Origin: Zelonia costaricensis
Taxonomy: Eukaryota; Euglenozoa; Kinetoplastea; Trypanosomatida; Trypanosomatidae
Assembly (NCBI GenBank): GCA_030849075.1
Contig: JASAOO010003500.1
Location: 16,072-80,071, forward strand
Length of the DNA stretch: 64,000 nt
Reading direction: 5' to 3'
The position numbers were made by a program, and so were the translations under genes. The notes under the pieces are model-generated. The model saw only the letters and a list, made by a program, of their open reading frames with translations. It ran no database searches and was not told where the DNA came from. Of this stretch, positions 28,521-39,580 are shown in pieces (the first letter of the stretch is position 1; each line of letters opens with the position of its first letter).

Positions 28521-31500
28521 TTAGTTTTGCGTTGCCCCTCGTTATTCCGCCCGCGGGTAGACTGCCATGGATGCGCGCGCACGTGCCCATCGTGCGGGGC
28601 GCCTGGATCGATCAGAGAAAAACAAAAGGCAAGAAGGCCTGTGTGACACTTTCCCTTTCCCTCCGTGCGTGTTTGCTTGTTTTTTGCGCGGTGCCGGCTG
28701 ACAGGAAGAGCGGGCGACGGAGTGCCACTCCAGGTGCGGACGTGTGCACCTTCCCCGGTGCGCGATTGTGCACGCGGACGCAACAGGTTGGTCTGTGGGG
28801 CGACCCTGGTGCGCCGCCACCGCTGCAGGTCGCACCCTTCCGTCAAGCGTGAAAAGGGCCGGTACGACTGCGCATGCCACACACGTCGGCACATGAGTGC
28901 GTGCCGACAACGTGGGAGGGGTTCGAACGAGACGCTGCACTCACGCGCGCTCCGCGCCCCCCCCTCCTCCCATTTTCTGTTGTGGCGAACTCGTTGAGCG
29001 TGTTTACGCACAAAGAACGTGCACGCACACACACACACAAACATAGACAAACTCTGCACGCGGCGCCGCACAGGTGGGTAGGCATGATGGGACGACGACG
29101 GGGGCACACGCATACAGCATATGAAAAAAGAGGGTGTTTTTGTCGTGCATACAAGGGAGTGAGGGGAAAGAGGTGGAGAGGGTGGTGGGCAGGGCCGGTA
29201 CACACGCGCAGACACGCACATACGCCCACCAAAACCCACAGCCAAGAGACCGCGCGCTCGGGTCTCCGGGCGGAGAGAAGAAAGCGGAGCAGAAGGAACG
29301 TGCGTGAAACCGCAACTCGCACCGCCGTGCCGCCTGTGCCAGGGCACAAGTGTGTCGGAGCACGCACCTGACATCGACTCACACGCCCACCTGCCAACAC
29401 GCACCTACACCTACACACACGCACAGACGCAGACATGCAGAAGAGCCGCACACGACCAGAACGAAGAGGAAACGAAAGAGAAAGACACATGTCAGCGAAG
29501 GAACCAAAGGCAAAGAAGGAAAAAAAGAAAAGAAGACGAAGACACAGGACGCGTTGAGAGGATGGCTTTGCTTTCCTCTGTGCTCCCCTCGTTTGACCAC
29601 CCCCCCCCCCTCGCCCCCCACGTCTCCAGCGCAAAGGGGATGACACGCTCGTCGAAGAGCGGCACGGTCGCACGCGTTCGACAGCGTCGCAAGGAGCGCT
29701 GCCAGTGGTCGGTGGGAGGCGGGGGGGGGGGGACGCCGGACGTGACGGCTCGAGGGTGGGGGCGAGTGCAGAGTGAAGAACGGAAAGGGGGCGAGGAGGA
29801 GAGACACCTCTTGACGGTCTTGAGGACAGCAAGCAAAGAACGGAAAAGGGAAAGCAAACATGAACGGGAAAGGGGGGAGGGGAGACGAGTCAAGTCTCCA
29901 TCGAACACATCAGAGCACCACGCACACCCATACACACATACACCGACACACACGCACCAGCAGCAGCAGCACACGTGACGCAGGGCGTCGCTGCACGGTG
30001 GCGAAGAGGCAGTGTTGACATCACCGCTCTTCAATCTCCTCATAGGACACACACACGCGCACACATTCATACGCACACTCGTAAGCGAGGCAGCGTGGTG
30101 CGTGCGATACACGCGAAGACAACCAAAACAGAGCAGCGCCGTGCACGTCTGCCTTGGAACTGATGAAGGCAGAAACACGAGCAAGGCCCGCAGGCGGCCT
30201 CTACGGCGACCGCGCAGCAGACGTAAAGCGGACGCAACGGAGGGGGGGAGAGGTGGACAGGCGAGAAGCGATCTCCCGCTCCCCAATGGGAGTGGGATGA
30301 GAGAAGGGGAGGAAGCGAAGAGGGGAAGAGGGGGAGGTCACGAACACAGACAGCAGTGGAAGCACCACGAGAAGGCAATGAACACGCAGAAATAACGAGA
30401 CACACACACGCACGTACACGCCAGCACGTGCCATGACGAGGAGAATCACACGGCGGACACACAACATACAGAAAAAGTGAACAGAGGCACCACAGAAGAT
30501 ACGTGTGGGGAGGTGCCCTAGGAGGCACACACGTAAATGGGAAAGCTTGGGGAGAAGGGAGCTTTGGTCCCTGTGCGAAGGAGAAAGGCGAAAGGGGTGC
30601 GGGGTGGGTTAGACAGAAGAAGGGCGGTGTGTCTGGGGTGCGCGGAGTGTGCGGTGGGTGGTAGAGGGGCTGAGAAGCGGACAGGGCGGAGCGGAGCGGG
30701 TGTGGTTCGGCGGCTTGGAACGCGGGAAGCTCAAAAAACGAAAAAGAAAAAAGTGAACAGAGAGGCCCGACGGCTGTAGGAGCAAACGAAGAGGACGTGA
30801 GAGGACGGCGGAACACGACAAGATGTCCCTGCCAGGCAGCCTGAATATACAACACTGGGCTGCACCAGAAGAGAGCGAGAGAGAGACACACACACACATA
30901 CACACACACGACAGCCCGATGAACTCGGTAGAGAGCGGGAAGGGAAAAGAAATCTGAGAGCTTGCACCACACCGACATCGCGCCGCCTCGCCACGCAGGA
31001 TTAAAAAGTGAGCACATACACACAAACACAGGGGCTTTTACCACTTGCCCCCCGTCGCGTGTGAGACGTAGCCTTCACGCCACTTCGCACCGCACCACAC
31101 CGCAACACAGCCGCACAGTTGTCCTCACTGCCACTGTACCTTCGCTCGTGAAATAGGAGAAAGAAAAACCACGCCTGGGTGGGCACACGCTCAACGAGAA
31201 CGACGTGAATGCCCATGGTAGCCATGCAACAACAGCGATAGCGCAGGAGGAAGAGAGGGGGTGCCGGTGTCACCCACGTCAAGTCAGACACACACGCTCG
31301 CCTCCACGCAAAGAGGGGGCCGTGCGCACCCCAGAAACTGAATGGTTTTCAACCGCTGCAGCAAGCAGCTCACACCCCCGGCAACGCACCTTCATTCTCT
31401 CTGTTTTCCCTTTTTGGAGAGCTTTGCGTGGACTTTTCGAAGAGACGTACGTCAAGACAAAAACGTGGGGCATCAAGACTCGGCAGGCAAACACTTCCTC

Positions 31501-32409
31501 GGACTGACGCCAACCAACACATACACACACGCACGCATACGCACGCGCGCCGACGAGCGCGTCAACCGCTTCGGCGCTGGAGGCGTGTGCGTCAGAACTG
31601 TTCGAAGTGCCTACGCAGCGCGCCTGCGTGTTTGCGTGGGTGTTTGTGCGTGCGTGTGTACAGTTGTGGAAGTGCTGTCTGTGTGGGTGCGCACGTATGC
31701 AGATCTCCGACGTGGTACCGTCATACGCGACACCCCCACACACGCAGCCGTGCGCAGACGCCCCCTTTGTTTTTTTTCGATACGCGCTGGCCATCCGCGC
31801 AAGAACAAGAGCCATGGAACATGGGGGGAGGGGGGGGCAGCGCGAGAAAAGAAGGAGGTGAACTGGGTGACGGTCGCAGCCGCCACACCACACACCGCAT
31901 CAGCTAGTGGCAAGAAAGAGAAGAGAAAACATCACGAGGCGCGGGTGGTACTGCAAACTGCAGGAAAGAAGACGGCATTCATCCTCGCCGGCACACTCTT
32001 CCTTTTCTTTTCTTCAGACCACCGGCTTTTGTACGTGTTGGCTGATGGTAGCGCTGCACCTGCCCACTTCATCGTTTTCTTTTTCTTTTTCGCTCTCCTT
32101 GCGCTAGCGGGAGTCCGTGAAACGAAGCTGGTGTACGTGGGGGGGGGGGGGCATTGGCGGCATCTGAAATACCCCAACGTGATCCCTTTCCCCCCCCAAC
32201 ACACACACGCCAGCAAACACCACAGGAACGCACCAGCGTTCGCCTCCTCTTGTTGCGCAGGTCTTCAAGTTGATTGCTCGAGAGTTCACAGCTGGCATCG
32301 TGCACGACGACCGCGTGCGCCCTGTCGATGCTCGTTCTTTTGTGCCGGCTCTCCGCTTTAGGGTCGCGTGAGCGACAGTCTTTCGTCGCTGTTGCGGTTC
32401 CGCGTCGAG

Positions 32410-32720
32410 GCTGATTGACGAGGAAGAGAAAAGAAGAAGAAAGAGGGAAAGCAAAGCAGAAGCAGCAAAACCAAAAGTATCAGCGGTCACTCAGCGGGAA
32501 GGGGAGTGCGGCGGCCGTGCCAAGAGAGGTTAGTGAAAAGAGAGAGGGGAAAAGGAAGGGTGTGATACAACAGGGTGGGGGAAGGGTTGGTGAAAAGCAA
32601 AAGCGCAAAGGCAAGCTGGAGGAAGGAGAAAAAAAAACAGCAACAACGAAGGCCGCTAACGCCCACGACTCCGTCCCGTCAGAAGAAGGGAGAGGAAGAG
32701 ACACTCACACGAGCACGCCG
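32410..32720 (-). promoter_or_regulatory. Extended polypyrimidine region on the transcribed strand
   Basis: About 300 nt of plus strand is dominated by A and G (repeated AAG, GAG and GGA stretches), so the minus-strand transcript is C/U-rich over this length. In trypanosomatids such tracts direct trans-splicing and coupled polyadenylation of the upstream gene. Its position about 1.2 kb beyond the transporter stop would fit the end of the transporter 3'UTR, or the acceptor of an unannotated transcript. Confidence 0.35.
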
Positions 32721-33925
32721 ACGCGTCGGTGTGCGCTCGGCACGCGGAGCGCAGGGAGCAAAACACCGGAAAGACGACGGCGACGTGGGGCACCACGGAG
32801 AGGGAACCAACAAAACACACACAAACGCGAAATTCCGCCAATGAAACAAAAACGGCACCCACGCACGAAACGACCACGAAAAAGTGGAGTGCGGAAAAGG
32901 GGAGCAAAAAAATGAATGACGAGAGCGGTGCGGGGGGGGTCCGGGAGAACACCACACACCAACGAACAAAGAAGGAATGAAAAGAGCGGCTGGAAGAAGG
33001 GCGGTGCGCAAACCGCTGTCCGACGTGCGTGCGCACGTGCGTGTATGTCCGCGGAGGCGGCGCACGAGAGCAACAGCGGGGAGAGCGAGAGAGAAGAGAG
33101 AGGGAAGAAGAAGAGGAGAAGAGTGCGGGGCAAGAGGTGAAGACAACAACAAAAAAAACGTCTCTGGCAGCTGAGGTGCTGGCACAGTGGCGGTGGACTT
33201 CGTCGAAGGTCGGAGGGACAGTGATGGCTCTCTGCCGCCACCATCGCTGGCCACAGCAACCACGCGGATGATGCTCCGTCGAGTGCGGTCCTGGTGATAT
33301 GGAGGATTAACCCCCCTCCCCTTTTCGCTCTCTCTCCCGCTCTCCGCCGGCGATGGAGACACGACGGAAGCACATGCTAAAACAAAAAACAAAAAGAACA
33401 CTGGTGAGTGAAAAGGCAAAGACAAGAAAAGTGAAGAAAGGGAAGGGAGGAGAGAGGGAGGGGAACATCAACTTGTTTACGGCGGCGCCGTTGTGCGTGC
33501 GAATGCGCGGGCACACAGACACTCAGCATGCTCCTCTCCGCTTCGCGTCTCGACTGGCTGCTGTGGCGTGCACCTCGCCCTGCACGTGTGTCTCTCCCCC
33601 CCCCCTCTGCCCTCAGTACCCTGTCCCTTCATCCCTCTCGCGTGTACGTTGAGCCTTGTGACCATCCCCCTCGTTTGCCCTCCCTGTCTGTAAACCCCCA
33701 CCCGCTCCGAGTGCGATGCTCGACGGGGTCTGTGTACGTGTGTTCGACTGCGGGCGCGTACGCCTTCTGGATGGAGGATGAAGAAGGAAAAGCGAGATCT
33801 GTCGAGCGGTGTGCATGGGAGCAGCTGCCTGTGCGCACATGCGCGCCCGAGCGCTGCAGCGTGCGCAGGGTCTCTCACGGTGGGTGCATTGAATCTCCTT
33901 CACCGCACCGGCGCACTGCCGCGCG

Positions 33926-35935
33926 TTACTGCTGAGACTCGCGGAGCGGCTCGCTGGTTTCGCCCCGATCCTGGCGCGGGGCCGCGGTAGGCCTCTGCTT
34001 CACTGCCTTGCCGCTCGCATCGATGTCCTCGGAGATGCGTGCCGCCGGCAGCAGGATGAAGCTCAGCGGCACGATCAGCAGCGGGAGAAGGATGTGGCCA
34101 ACCAGGAGCAACATCGGCACGTTGCTAAAGTCGCACTTGCCCGCGCCCTTCGACACGATCGGCCAGACGAACTCCATCAGCAGCGAGCCCACCGTGTTCG
34201 ACATGGAGCCGCCGAGGTTGCCGAAGCCGGCGACCAGGGCGTACACCATGCTCTCCGAGCCGCGCGGGCAGATGCGGGAGAGCAGGATCACGGTCGGCAT
34301 CCACGCAAGGTAGTAGCTCACCTCGTACACGATGGCGTCGCCAAAGATGTACATGGCGTGGTCCGGAATGCCGATGTGCAGATTCCAGCGCTTCACCATG
34401 ATGATGTCGAAGGCGGAGGCAATCACCTGGATGAAGTACGTGAACATCAGGGTGAAGCGGATGCTGTGCTTGGCGAAGAGGTACGGGAAGACCGCAACGG
34501 CGGCAATGCCGGCCACGTTGCCGATGATGGCGCCGATGGTGGTGTAGAAGACGTACGTGAAGTGAGGCCCCTCCGGGTAGCACTCCGGTGTCGCCATGTA
34601 GAAGCCGTCCAGCGCGCCGGGCAGCTGAAGGTACAGGAAGGCGTAGCTGAAGAAGTACATGCTCACCTTGGCGATCACAAGCGGCAGGGCCCAGAAAGCG
34701 CAGGCCGCGCAGCCGACGACGACACCGATGCAGGCGTACAGCAGCTGCCAGCGCGAACCAAGGATCGTCACGCACGTCATGGCCACGACGGAGCACACCA
34801 TCACACACGAGTACACGAGAATGCGCCAGTGACGCAGGCAGACGTCCTTGTTGAACTCCACGACACCGCCGCAGCAGCTCACGATTTGCAGCGCCGGCAG
34901 CGCATCCGTCGTCTCATCGAACGGCTCCTCGCCGCAGTGCAGCGTGGACACGGCCAGGCCGTCGTTCAGCGCGTTGGCCGCCTCGCCGTAGGCCACCCCC
35001 GACTTTGCGGGCTGATCGTCGTCCAGCTCGCCGCTGCCGGTCTCTGGGGTCACGCCGGCGGCAAGACGGCGCTCGCGCTCGGCGGTCTCGCGCATGATGA
35101 GCTGATCGGCGATCTGATCCTCGCGGTTTGTCTTCTCGCCGTACCAGTTGAAGACGAAGAAGAGGCCGCTGACGAGCTGCGTTGCGCCGGCGATGAACAG
35201 ACCGATCTGCGGGGTGCCGTTGTCGGACAGCGGACCCTGGATGGCGGCGGCCACGATGGTCGCACCAAGGATAAACCACCAGATCCAGCTCACGAGCGCC
35301 GGGCCATACTCGGGACGCTGGCGCATGAGGCGGCTGTAGTGGCCCTCCGACAGGATGTCCACGTTGCCCACGCAGAAGCTGGTGAGGAAGACGAAGCCGG
35401 CGGCAATGTCCGCGGACGAGGTCTTTGCAGGGAGGATGCCGTAGCCGACCGTCAGGGCCGCGCCGATGACGCACGCTGCGGCGCAGTACCAGCGCTTCGT
35501 GTAGCCGAAGAGGGCGATGGTGTCCGACATCATGGCCGCAAAGGCCTTGATGGAAAAGCCCATATTGGTAATGCTGCCCAGCCGCTGGTAGCGCGTCGCA
35601 TCAACGCCGAAGCGGGACACAAACATAGCGTAGCGCGCCGCGTTGATGAGGCTGTAGCCGATGCCCTTGTTCAGGAAGTAGACGAGGCCCAGGGCACTCG
35701 AGCACTTGGGGCCGTAGCCGGTGCAGCACTCCCTAAAAATGGGAAGTCGCTCCAGTATCGGCATCTTCGCAAAGAGGGCGCGCGCGTCTGGGTGCACGAA
35801 CGGAGCATCCTCCCCAACAACAGCGTTCAGGTCGGCCGTGTTGTCCACCGCATCGATCCCCGGCAGATTCACACGAAGGCGGCCGTTGAAGTCGTCGTCC
35901 TTCCCGCGGTCCTCTCCTGCGTACGGGGCGGCCAT
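33926..35935 (-). CDS. Folate/biopterin transporter (BT1/FBT family)
   Basis: The protein is 669 aa with about twelve hydrophobic segments, typical of the trypanosomatid FBT family of the major facilitator superfamily. Recognisable family stretches include FRECCTGYGPKCSSALGLVY near residue 67, YFLNKGIGYSLINAARYAMF, and a GFGNLGGSMSNTVGSLLMEF-type segment near the end. A large hydrophilic loop (about 270-360, acidic, DETTDA) splits the two halves. ATG 35935 (MAAPYAGEDRGKDDD) is supported by a minus-strand pyrimidine tract (35967-35953) and an AG at 35948-35947, only 12 nt upstream. The family imports folates, biopterin and, in some members, S-adenosylmethionine, for which Leishmania is auxotrophic or dependent on salvage. 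The substrate of this member cannot be read from sequence. Confidence 0.92.
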   Translation of the reverse strand: MAAPYAGEDRGKDDDFNGRLRVNLPGIDAVDNTADLNAVVGEDAPFVHPDARALFAKMPILERLPIFRECCTGYGPKCSSALGLVYFLNKGIGYSLINAARYAMFVSRFGVDATRYQRLGSITNMGFSIKAFAAMMSDTIALFGYTKRWYCAAACVIGAALTVGYGILPAKTSSADIAAGFVFLTSFCVGNVDILSEGHYSRLMRQRPEYGPALVSWIWWFILGATIVAAAIQGPLSDNGTPQIGLFIAGATQLVSGLFFVFNWYGEKTNREDQIADQLIMRETAERERRLAAGVTPETGSGELDDDQPAKSGVAYGEAANALNDGLAVSTLHCGEEPFDETTDALPALQIVSCCGGVVEFNKDVCLRHWRILVYSCVMVCSVVAMTCVTILGSRWQLLYACIGVVVGCAACAFWALPLVIAKVSMYFFSYAFLYLQLPGALDGFYMATPECYPEGPHFTYVFYTTIGAIIGNVAGIAAVAVFPYLFAKHSIRFTLMFTYFIQVIASAFDIIMVKRWNLHIGIPDHAMYIFGDAIVYEVSYYLAWMPTVILLSRICPRGSESMVYALVAGFGNLGGSMSNTVGSLLMEFVWPIVSKGAGKCDFSNVPMLLLVGHILLPLLIVPLSFILLPAARISEDIDASGKAVKQRPTAAPRQDRGETSEPLRESQQ

Positions 35936-36718
35936 GGCTGCGGCGTCTACAGTGAAGAAAAAGAGGTGTAAAGTTAGGGAGGTGAAGGCGAGGGGGGGAG
36001 GGGGTCGCGAGACAGCACAAGGGACACTCGAGGTGGTGATGGGAAAGCAAAAGAAAAGAAAACAGAACGAAAGCTCAGGGGGGGGCAGGTATGACGAGAG
36101 GGCGAGAGAGAGAAGGAGGGCTGGGTCGGTGTTAGACACTGTCCACCCGTGTCGTGCGGTTCGTGGGGAAGAGTGCACGGAACGTGCGAGGCCGAATGGG
36201 TGGTGAAGTGTGATTCGCGTCGCATGGGTGGGAGGGTACGACGAAGATGGAGTGGCAGGGAGAGAGGGGAGTGTAGAACGCGCAGGACGGCGGAGATGAC
36301 CTCGCGGAGCGGGGAGGTACAAAGCCCTTGAGCAGGCATCCGACGGAAGCTGCATGACCGCACCGTCTCGATGAGACAAGAGAGGCAAGCACAAACTACA
36401 CGAGGTGCTGGCGCTCCTTTCGTCGCCGACAGATTTGTGGTTTGATTTGCACGTGGGTGCGACTTTGGCTTTGCTGGGGTCGAAGTGGTCCGGAAGGCGG
36501 GAACTCGTGCACCTGCCTTCTTTCCGATAAAGAGGAATGCCAGGGACGTGAAGTGACGCCATTCTGTGAGAGAGGCGAACGCAAAAAAGAAGAAACGGAG
36601 CGCGAGGGGGGGGGGCTTTCGAAGCACCTCGCGCAAATAAGGCCAGCAGCCTTTGCCTCCCTCCCACCCCCACCCCTTCCAACACACACACACGCAGGTC
36701 GGAGGTGCACACCGCTCA
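35936..36718. other. Intergenic region
   Basis: It holds the transporter 5'UTR (splice acceptor above, purine blocks at 36040-36120 and 36240-36280 on the plus strand) and the 3'UTR of the 953-aa gene. No additional gene is seen. Confidence 0.6.
35947..35967 (-). promoter_or_regulatory. Candidate spliced-leader acceptor of the BT1-family transporter
   Basis: On the minus strand a C/T-rich tract (35967-35953) is followed by the AG dinucleotide at 35948-35947, then 12 nt to the ATG. It implies a very short 5'UTR and excludes the 259-codon upstream extension of this frame. Confidence 0.5.
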
Positions 36719-39580
36719 TTAAAAGCCACGCGCGGCGTTGGGAAAGCTGGCGGCAAGCTCCAGGACGCAGGACACGAAGGTGGCGTACTCGACTGCGCCA
36801 TCTTCTTCCGTGCCGCTTTGGTGACCGTTCGGCGTGGCTGTTGTCATCCTGCCGCCCCAAGTGTCCTTTGTTGCCGCAAAGGCGGCGGAGCCGTCCCACG
36901 TGTGCAGCTGCTTGCACCAGCAAACAATGCGCCGACACAATTCTCGTGTGGCACGCACGCAGCACACGCCATGGCGCTCGAGAACGCAGTTCACCGCCTC
37001 TGCACACACGTCAAACGTGACCAGACTCACCGTCCCGCTCGCCTCGCCACCGCCGTTCCCAACGGCACCGCTCCCTGCCGCACCAGCCCCGACATCGGCA
37101 GAGAGCTCGCCACGACCACGCCGGTGACTACGACGCCGCAGCCGCGAGTGCGATTCCTCCGCGAGCAGGAGGAAGACAAGCAGCAAATCGCGGGCGTGTG
37201 GGCAGACCGCCTGACACACATCACAGGCGAGACCCAGTCGCGCGCGCTCCGCCTCCTCAGCGAGCCGCTGCCCGCGTCGCTGCTCCTGTGCGGCGATGTA
37301 GTCAGTCGAGGAGGCGCGCGTCACCCACATATGCACCCCCTCCTGACCGTCAAGGCACACTCGGCGGGGGGTGCGGAGACCAGAGTCTGGCGTCGACGAG
37401 TGTGCTCCTGTCGACCGCGACTGTCGCTCCAGCACACGATGCACCGCCTCGCGCCTCTCCAGCTCCCGCTGCGCGGCTGCGGACAGAGACCCCGGTACCA
37501 CCGACTGGCCGGTTCTACCCAAAGAGCCGCGGTTGCTGGGGCTGACGTAGACCGCTGCTGCGTCGGCGCCGTTCGGGGACGGTGTCTCCTCCACCGACTC
37601 CAGCGCGTCGTCAAACTGCGGAAGCGCTTCACAGCCGCCACGCGGAACGGTGGCGGAGTGGTGGCGTGGCACGGCGTGGGGGACGTACGCGGTGTGCCTC
37701 GCAGCGACACCAAGATCAGAGGTCGATGTGACCAAAAGCGGGCTTTCGTGAGGCGCCTGTGCGCTGAGGTGGGCCGCGGCCTCGCTCGTGTGTTGCTCTC
37801 GTCCGACCGGCAACGCCTCGACCGAGTACCCGCACAAGACGAGAGAAGCGCCACCGTCGTCGCTGTCGTTGTCGCCCTCCACGGCCCCCCTTTCCCCCTC
37901 CCAGCTGCGCTCAAGAGGCTCCGTCTGCACGCTGAAGTCGACCAGATCCGGCGTCTCTTCACCCTCCTCGTCCTCAGCACGCGTGTCACGGGCTGGCGTG
38001 CGCGGCGACTGCGGTCGTGTCCGCCGACAGGCAGCAGCCGCGTCGGCGTCGCTCACGTCCATGCGCGCGTCGGCTATGGAGAGGAGCGGACTGCCCGACC
38101 GGGTGGGGCTGCGGCTGCCGCACCGACGTCGGTAGCTACGGTGGGCAATACCCGAGCGATTCTCGCGAAGCGCTGGAGACGATCCGCACGAGGTGCGCCT
38201 GTCAGTGCAGTCTTCGGCGCTCTCCCGGTACGCGCTCGTGTGCAGCCCCGCCGTCACCGTCGCGTCGTCGCTCTCTGCCTCGGTATCGCTGTCGCCGACG
38301 GCGCCGACCATCACCGTCCGGGTCGGCGTGGGGATGTGACCCGTGCACTGCAAGAGCAGCGGCGCTCCGCGTGGTGGGCGGGCTCGCACGACGCGCGAGA
38401 CGGGCCCCGACGAGACTGCGGTAGTGTTTATGAACGACACCGCTGGAGTGAGGACTGCAGCGAGGCTACCTTCAGGAGCCTGAGCCGCAAATGACCGCGA
38501 GGCTTCGGGCGGGCGCGGGGGCGGTGATGCTGCTTCGCTTGCCGCGGCAGTGCATGCGCGGGGAGCTGGAACGTCGCGGCGCTGCATCGCTGAGCGCGGT
38601 GGAGTACCGGGCGCAGCGCGGCGGCCATCCCCCGCATCGCCACTCGTGTGCGGTGCAGGTGCGTAAATCGCCTCTGGTACGCAAGGCAGCACGTGAACGG
38701 CATCGATGGTGGCGAGTGTCGAGGCCTGCGACGACGACGCACGCGGAGCCCGTCCATCGCTGCGCTCGCCCCCACCCTCGACCACTCCGTGTGTTGGCGC
38801 GCGGCGTGGGTCTGGTGATGGGGAAAGCAGCGGTGGCAGCGGAAGTGGTGTCAGTTCTCCGCAGTACGGAAGGGTGTCGCGCCGCGGCTGTGAGCGGCTG
38901 CCAGACGTTCGCACCGGCGAGTCAGACAGGCCGTGGTACTGACGACGAGGGTAGGCGCTGCCGAGTTGCGACGGTGCGCGTGGTGGTGGCCCGGCGGTCG
39001 CGACTTCCTCGGCGAAGGAAGTGGAGAGTGCGCGGAGTGGGTCAACCCAGCTCTGACTGCGTCGCTCACTGCCCTTGATGGCTGACCCAGCGGCGGACGG
39101 TGCGAAAAAAGGCACACGCGTCGCCGCCGTGGCCGCGCCACAGCGAGTGTCCAGTGCAGCGGCGAACTCCGCATCGTCGAACTCGTCCGCCTCGGACGCA
39201 TCGACCCCGGCGCCCTCAGCCGGGCAGGCCTCCGTGGCATCCTTGGAGCTGTGGAGATGAGGTAGCAGCGCACGACTGCAGCCGTCACTGCCCATGTCGT
39301 CCTCCGCGTATTGCGGGTGCTGGTGGTGCTGCTGCTGCGTCTGCTCCGCTGCGTAGTCGCTGAAGTAGGATGCGTTGGGGTCGCGGCTCCGGCGTCTTTC
39401 GTCGTCCGCCGCGGCAGCGCCAGGGGAGTCGTCACCGACGTCGTGTTCGGGGCTCGCCTCCACCGCGAGGTCCGGCGAAGTCGCTGCATCGCTGTCCTCG
39501 GCACGGTCATCAGAGAAAATAGGCGAGGCGTCCTCCTTCACGTTCGCGTCGTGGAGCGGCAGAGATGGCGGAGAGCTCAT
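36719..39580 (-). CDS. Hypothetical, largely disordered Ser/Ala/Arg-rich protein (953 aa)
   Basis: ATG 39580 starts MSSPPSLPLHDANVKEDASP. Residues 1 to about 700 are low-complexity, acidic and Ser/Pro/Arg-rich without hydrophobic core patterns, so probably disordered. Only the last 200 or so residues look folded: a helical Arg/Glu/Gln stretch (AAQEQRRGQRLAEEAERARL), then CDVCQAVCPHARDLLLVFLLLAEE, and a final helical region with several Cys (ELCRRIVCWCKQLHTWDG). The end, EEDGAVEYATFVSCVLEL, resembles half of an EF-hand pair, although the acidic loop is not canonical. The function is unknown. The overlapping 613-codon plus-strand frame is a GC-driven shadow. Kinetoplastid cytoskeletal proteins often have this layout, which is only a suggestion. 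Confidence 0.7.
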   Translation of the reverse strand: MSSPPSLPLHDANVKEDASPIFSDDRAEDSDAATSPDLAVEASPEHDVGDDSPGAAAADDERRRSRDPNASYFSDYAAEQTQQQHHQHPQYAEDDMGSDGCSRALLPHLHSSKDATEACPAEGAGVDASEADEFDDAEFAAALDTRCGAATAATRVPFFAPSAAGSAIKGSERRSQSWVDPLRALSTSFAEEVATAGPPPRAPSQLGSAYPRRQYHGLSDSPVRTSGSRSQPRRDTLPYCGELTPLPLPPLLSPSPDPRRAPTHGVVEGGGERSDGRAPRASSSQASTLATIDAVHVLPCVPEAIYAPAPHTSGDAGDGRRAAPGTPPRSAMQRRDVPAPRACTAAASEAASPPPRPPEASRSFAAQAPEGSLAAVLTPAVSFINTTAVSSGPVSRVVRARPPRGAPLLLQCTGHIPTPTRTVMVGAVGDSDTEAESDDATVTAGLHTSAYRESAEDCTDRRTSCGSSPALRENRSGIAHRSYRRRCGSRSPTRSGSPLLSIADARMDVSDADAAAACRRTRPQSPRTPARDTRAEDEEGEETPDLVDFSVQTEPLERSWEGERGAVEGDNDSDDGGASLVLCGYSVEALPVGREQHTSEAAAHLSAQAPHESPLLVTSTSDLGVAARHTAYVPHAVPRHHSATVPRGGCEALPQFDDALESVEETPSPNGADAAAVYVSPSNRGSLGRTGQSVVPGSLSAAAQRELERREAVHRVLERQSRSTGAHSSTPDSGLRTPRRVCLDGQEGVHMWVTRASSTDYIAAQEQRRGQRLAEEAERARLGLACDVCQAVCPHARDLLLVFLLLAEESHSRLRRRSHRRGRGELSADVGAGAAGSGAVGNGGGEASGTVSLVTFDVCAEAVNCVLERHGVCCVRATRELCRRIVCWCKQLHTWDGSAAFAATKDTWGGRMTTATPNGHQSGTEEDGAVEYATFVSCVLELAASFPNAARGF

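Larger units (their letters stand above)
27891..33925. other. Six-kilobase gene-free interval inside the minus-strand array
   Basis: Between the transporter stop and the MYND start I find no credible protein gene. Frames up to 329 codons are repetitive (His/Thr, Pro/Ser, Cys/Val) and overlap on both strands. The plus strand has several long purine blocks (29440-29560, 29760-29890, 30235-30340, 32410-32720, 33080-33140, 33410-33465). On the transcribed strand these are polypyrimidine tracts of splice-acceptor type. A (TG)11 tract lies at 28499-28520. The DNA may hold a long regulated 3'UTR of the transporter, degenerate retroposons, or noncoding transcripts. None of these could be confirmed by eye. 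Confidence 0.6.

Noticed and set aside
28445..33425. Several 220-330-codon minus-strand frames in the 6-kb gap
   Set aside because: They overlap one another in different frames and encode Pro/Ser/Phe/Cys low complexity from pyrimidine and TG tracts; none shows codon bias like neighbouring genes.
34094..35971. 625-codon plus-strand frame antisense to the BT1-family transporter
   Set aside because: Same composition shadow; the minus-strand frame has family motifs and a well-placed splice acceptor.
36653..38494. 613-codon plus-strand frame antisense to the 953-aa gene
   Set aside because: It overlaps the minus-strand gene almost fully, is Arg/Ala-biased, and has no splice signals in its direction.
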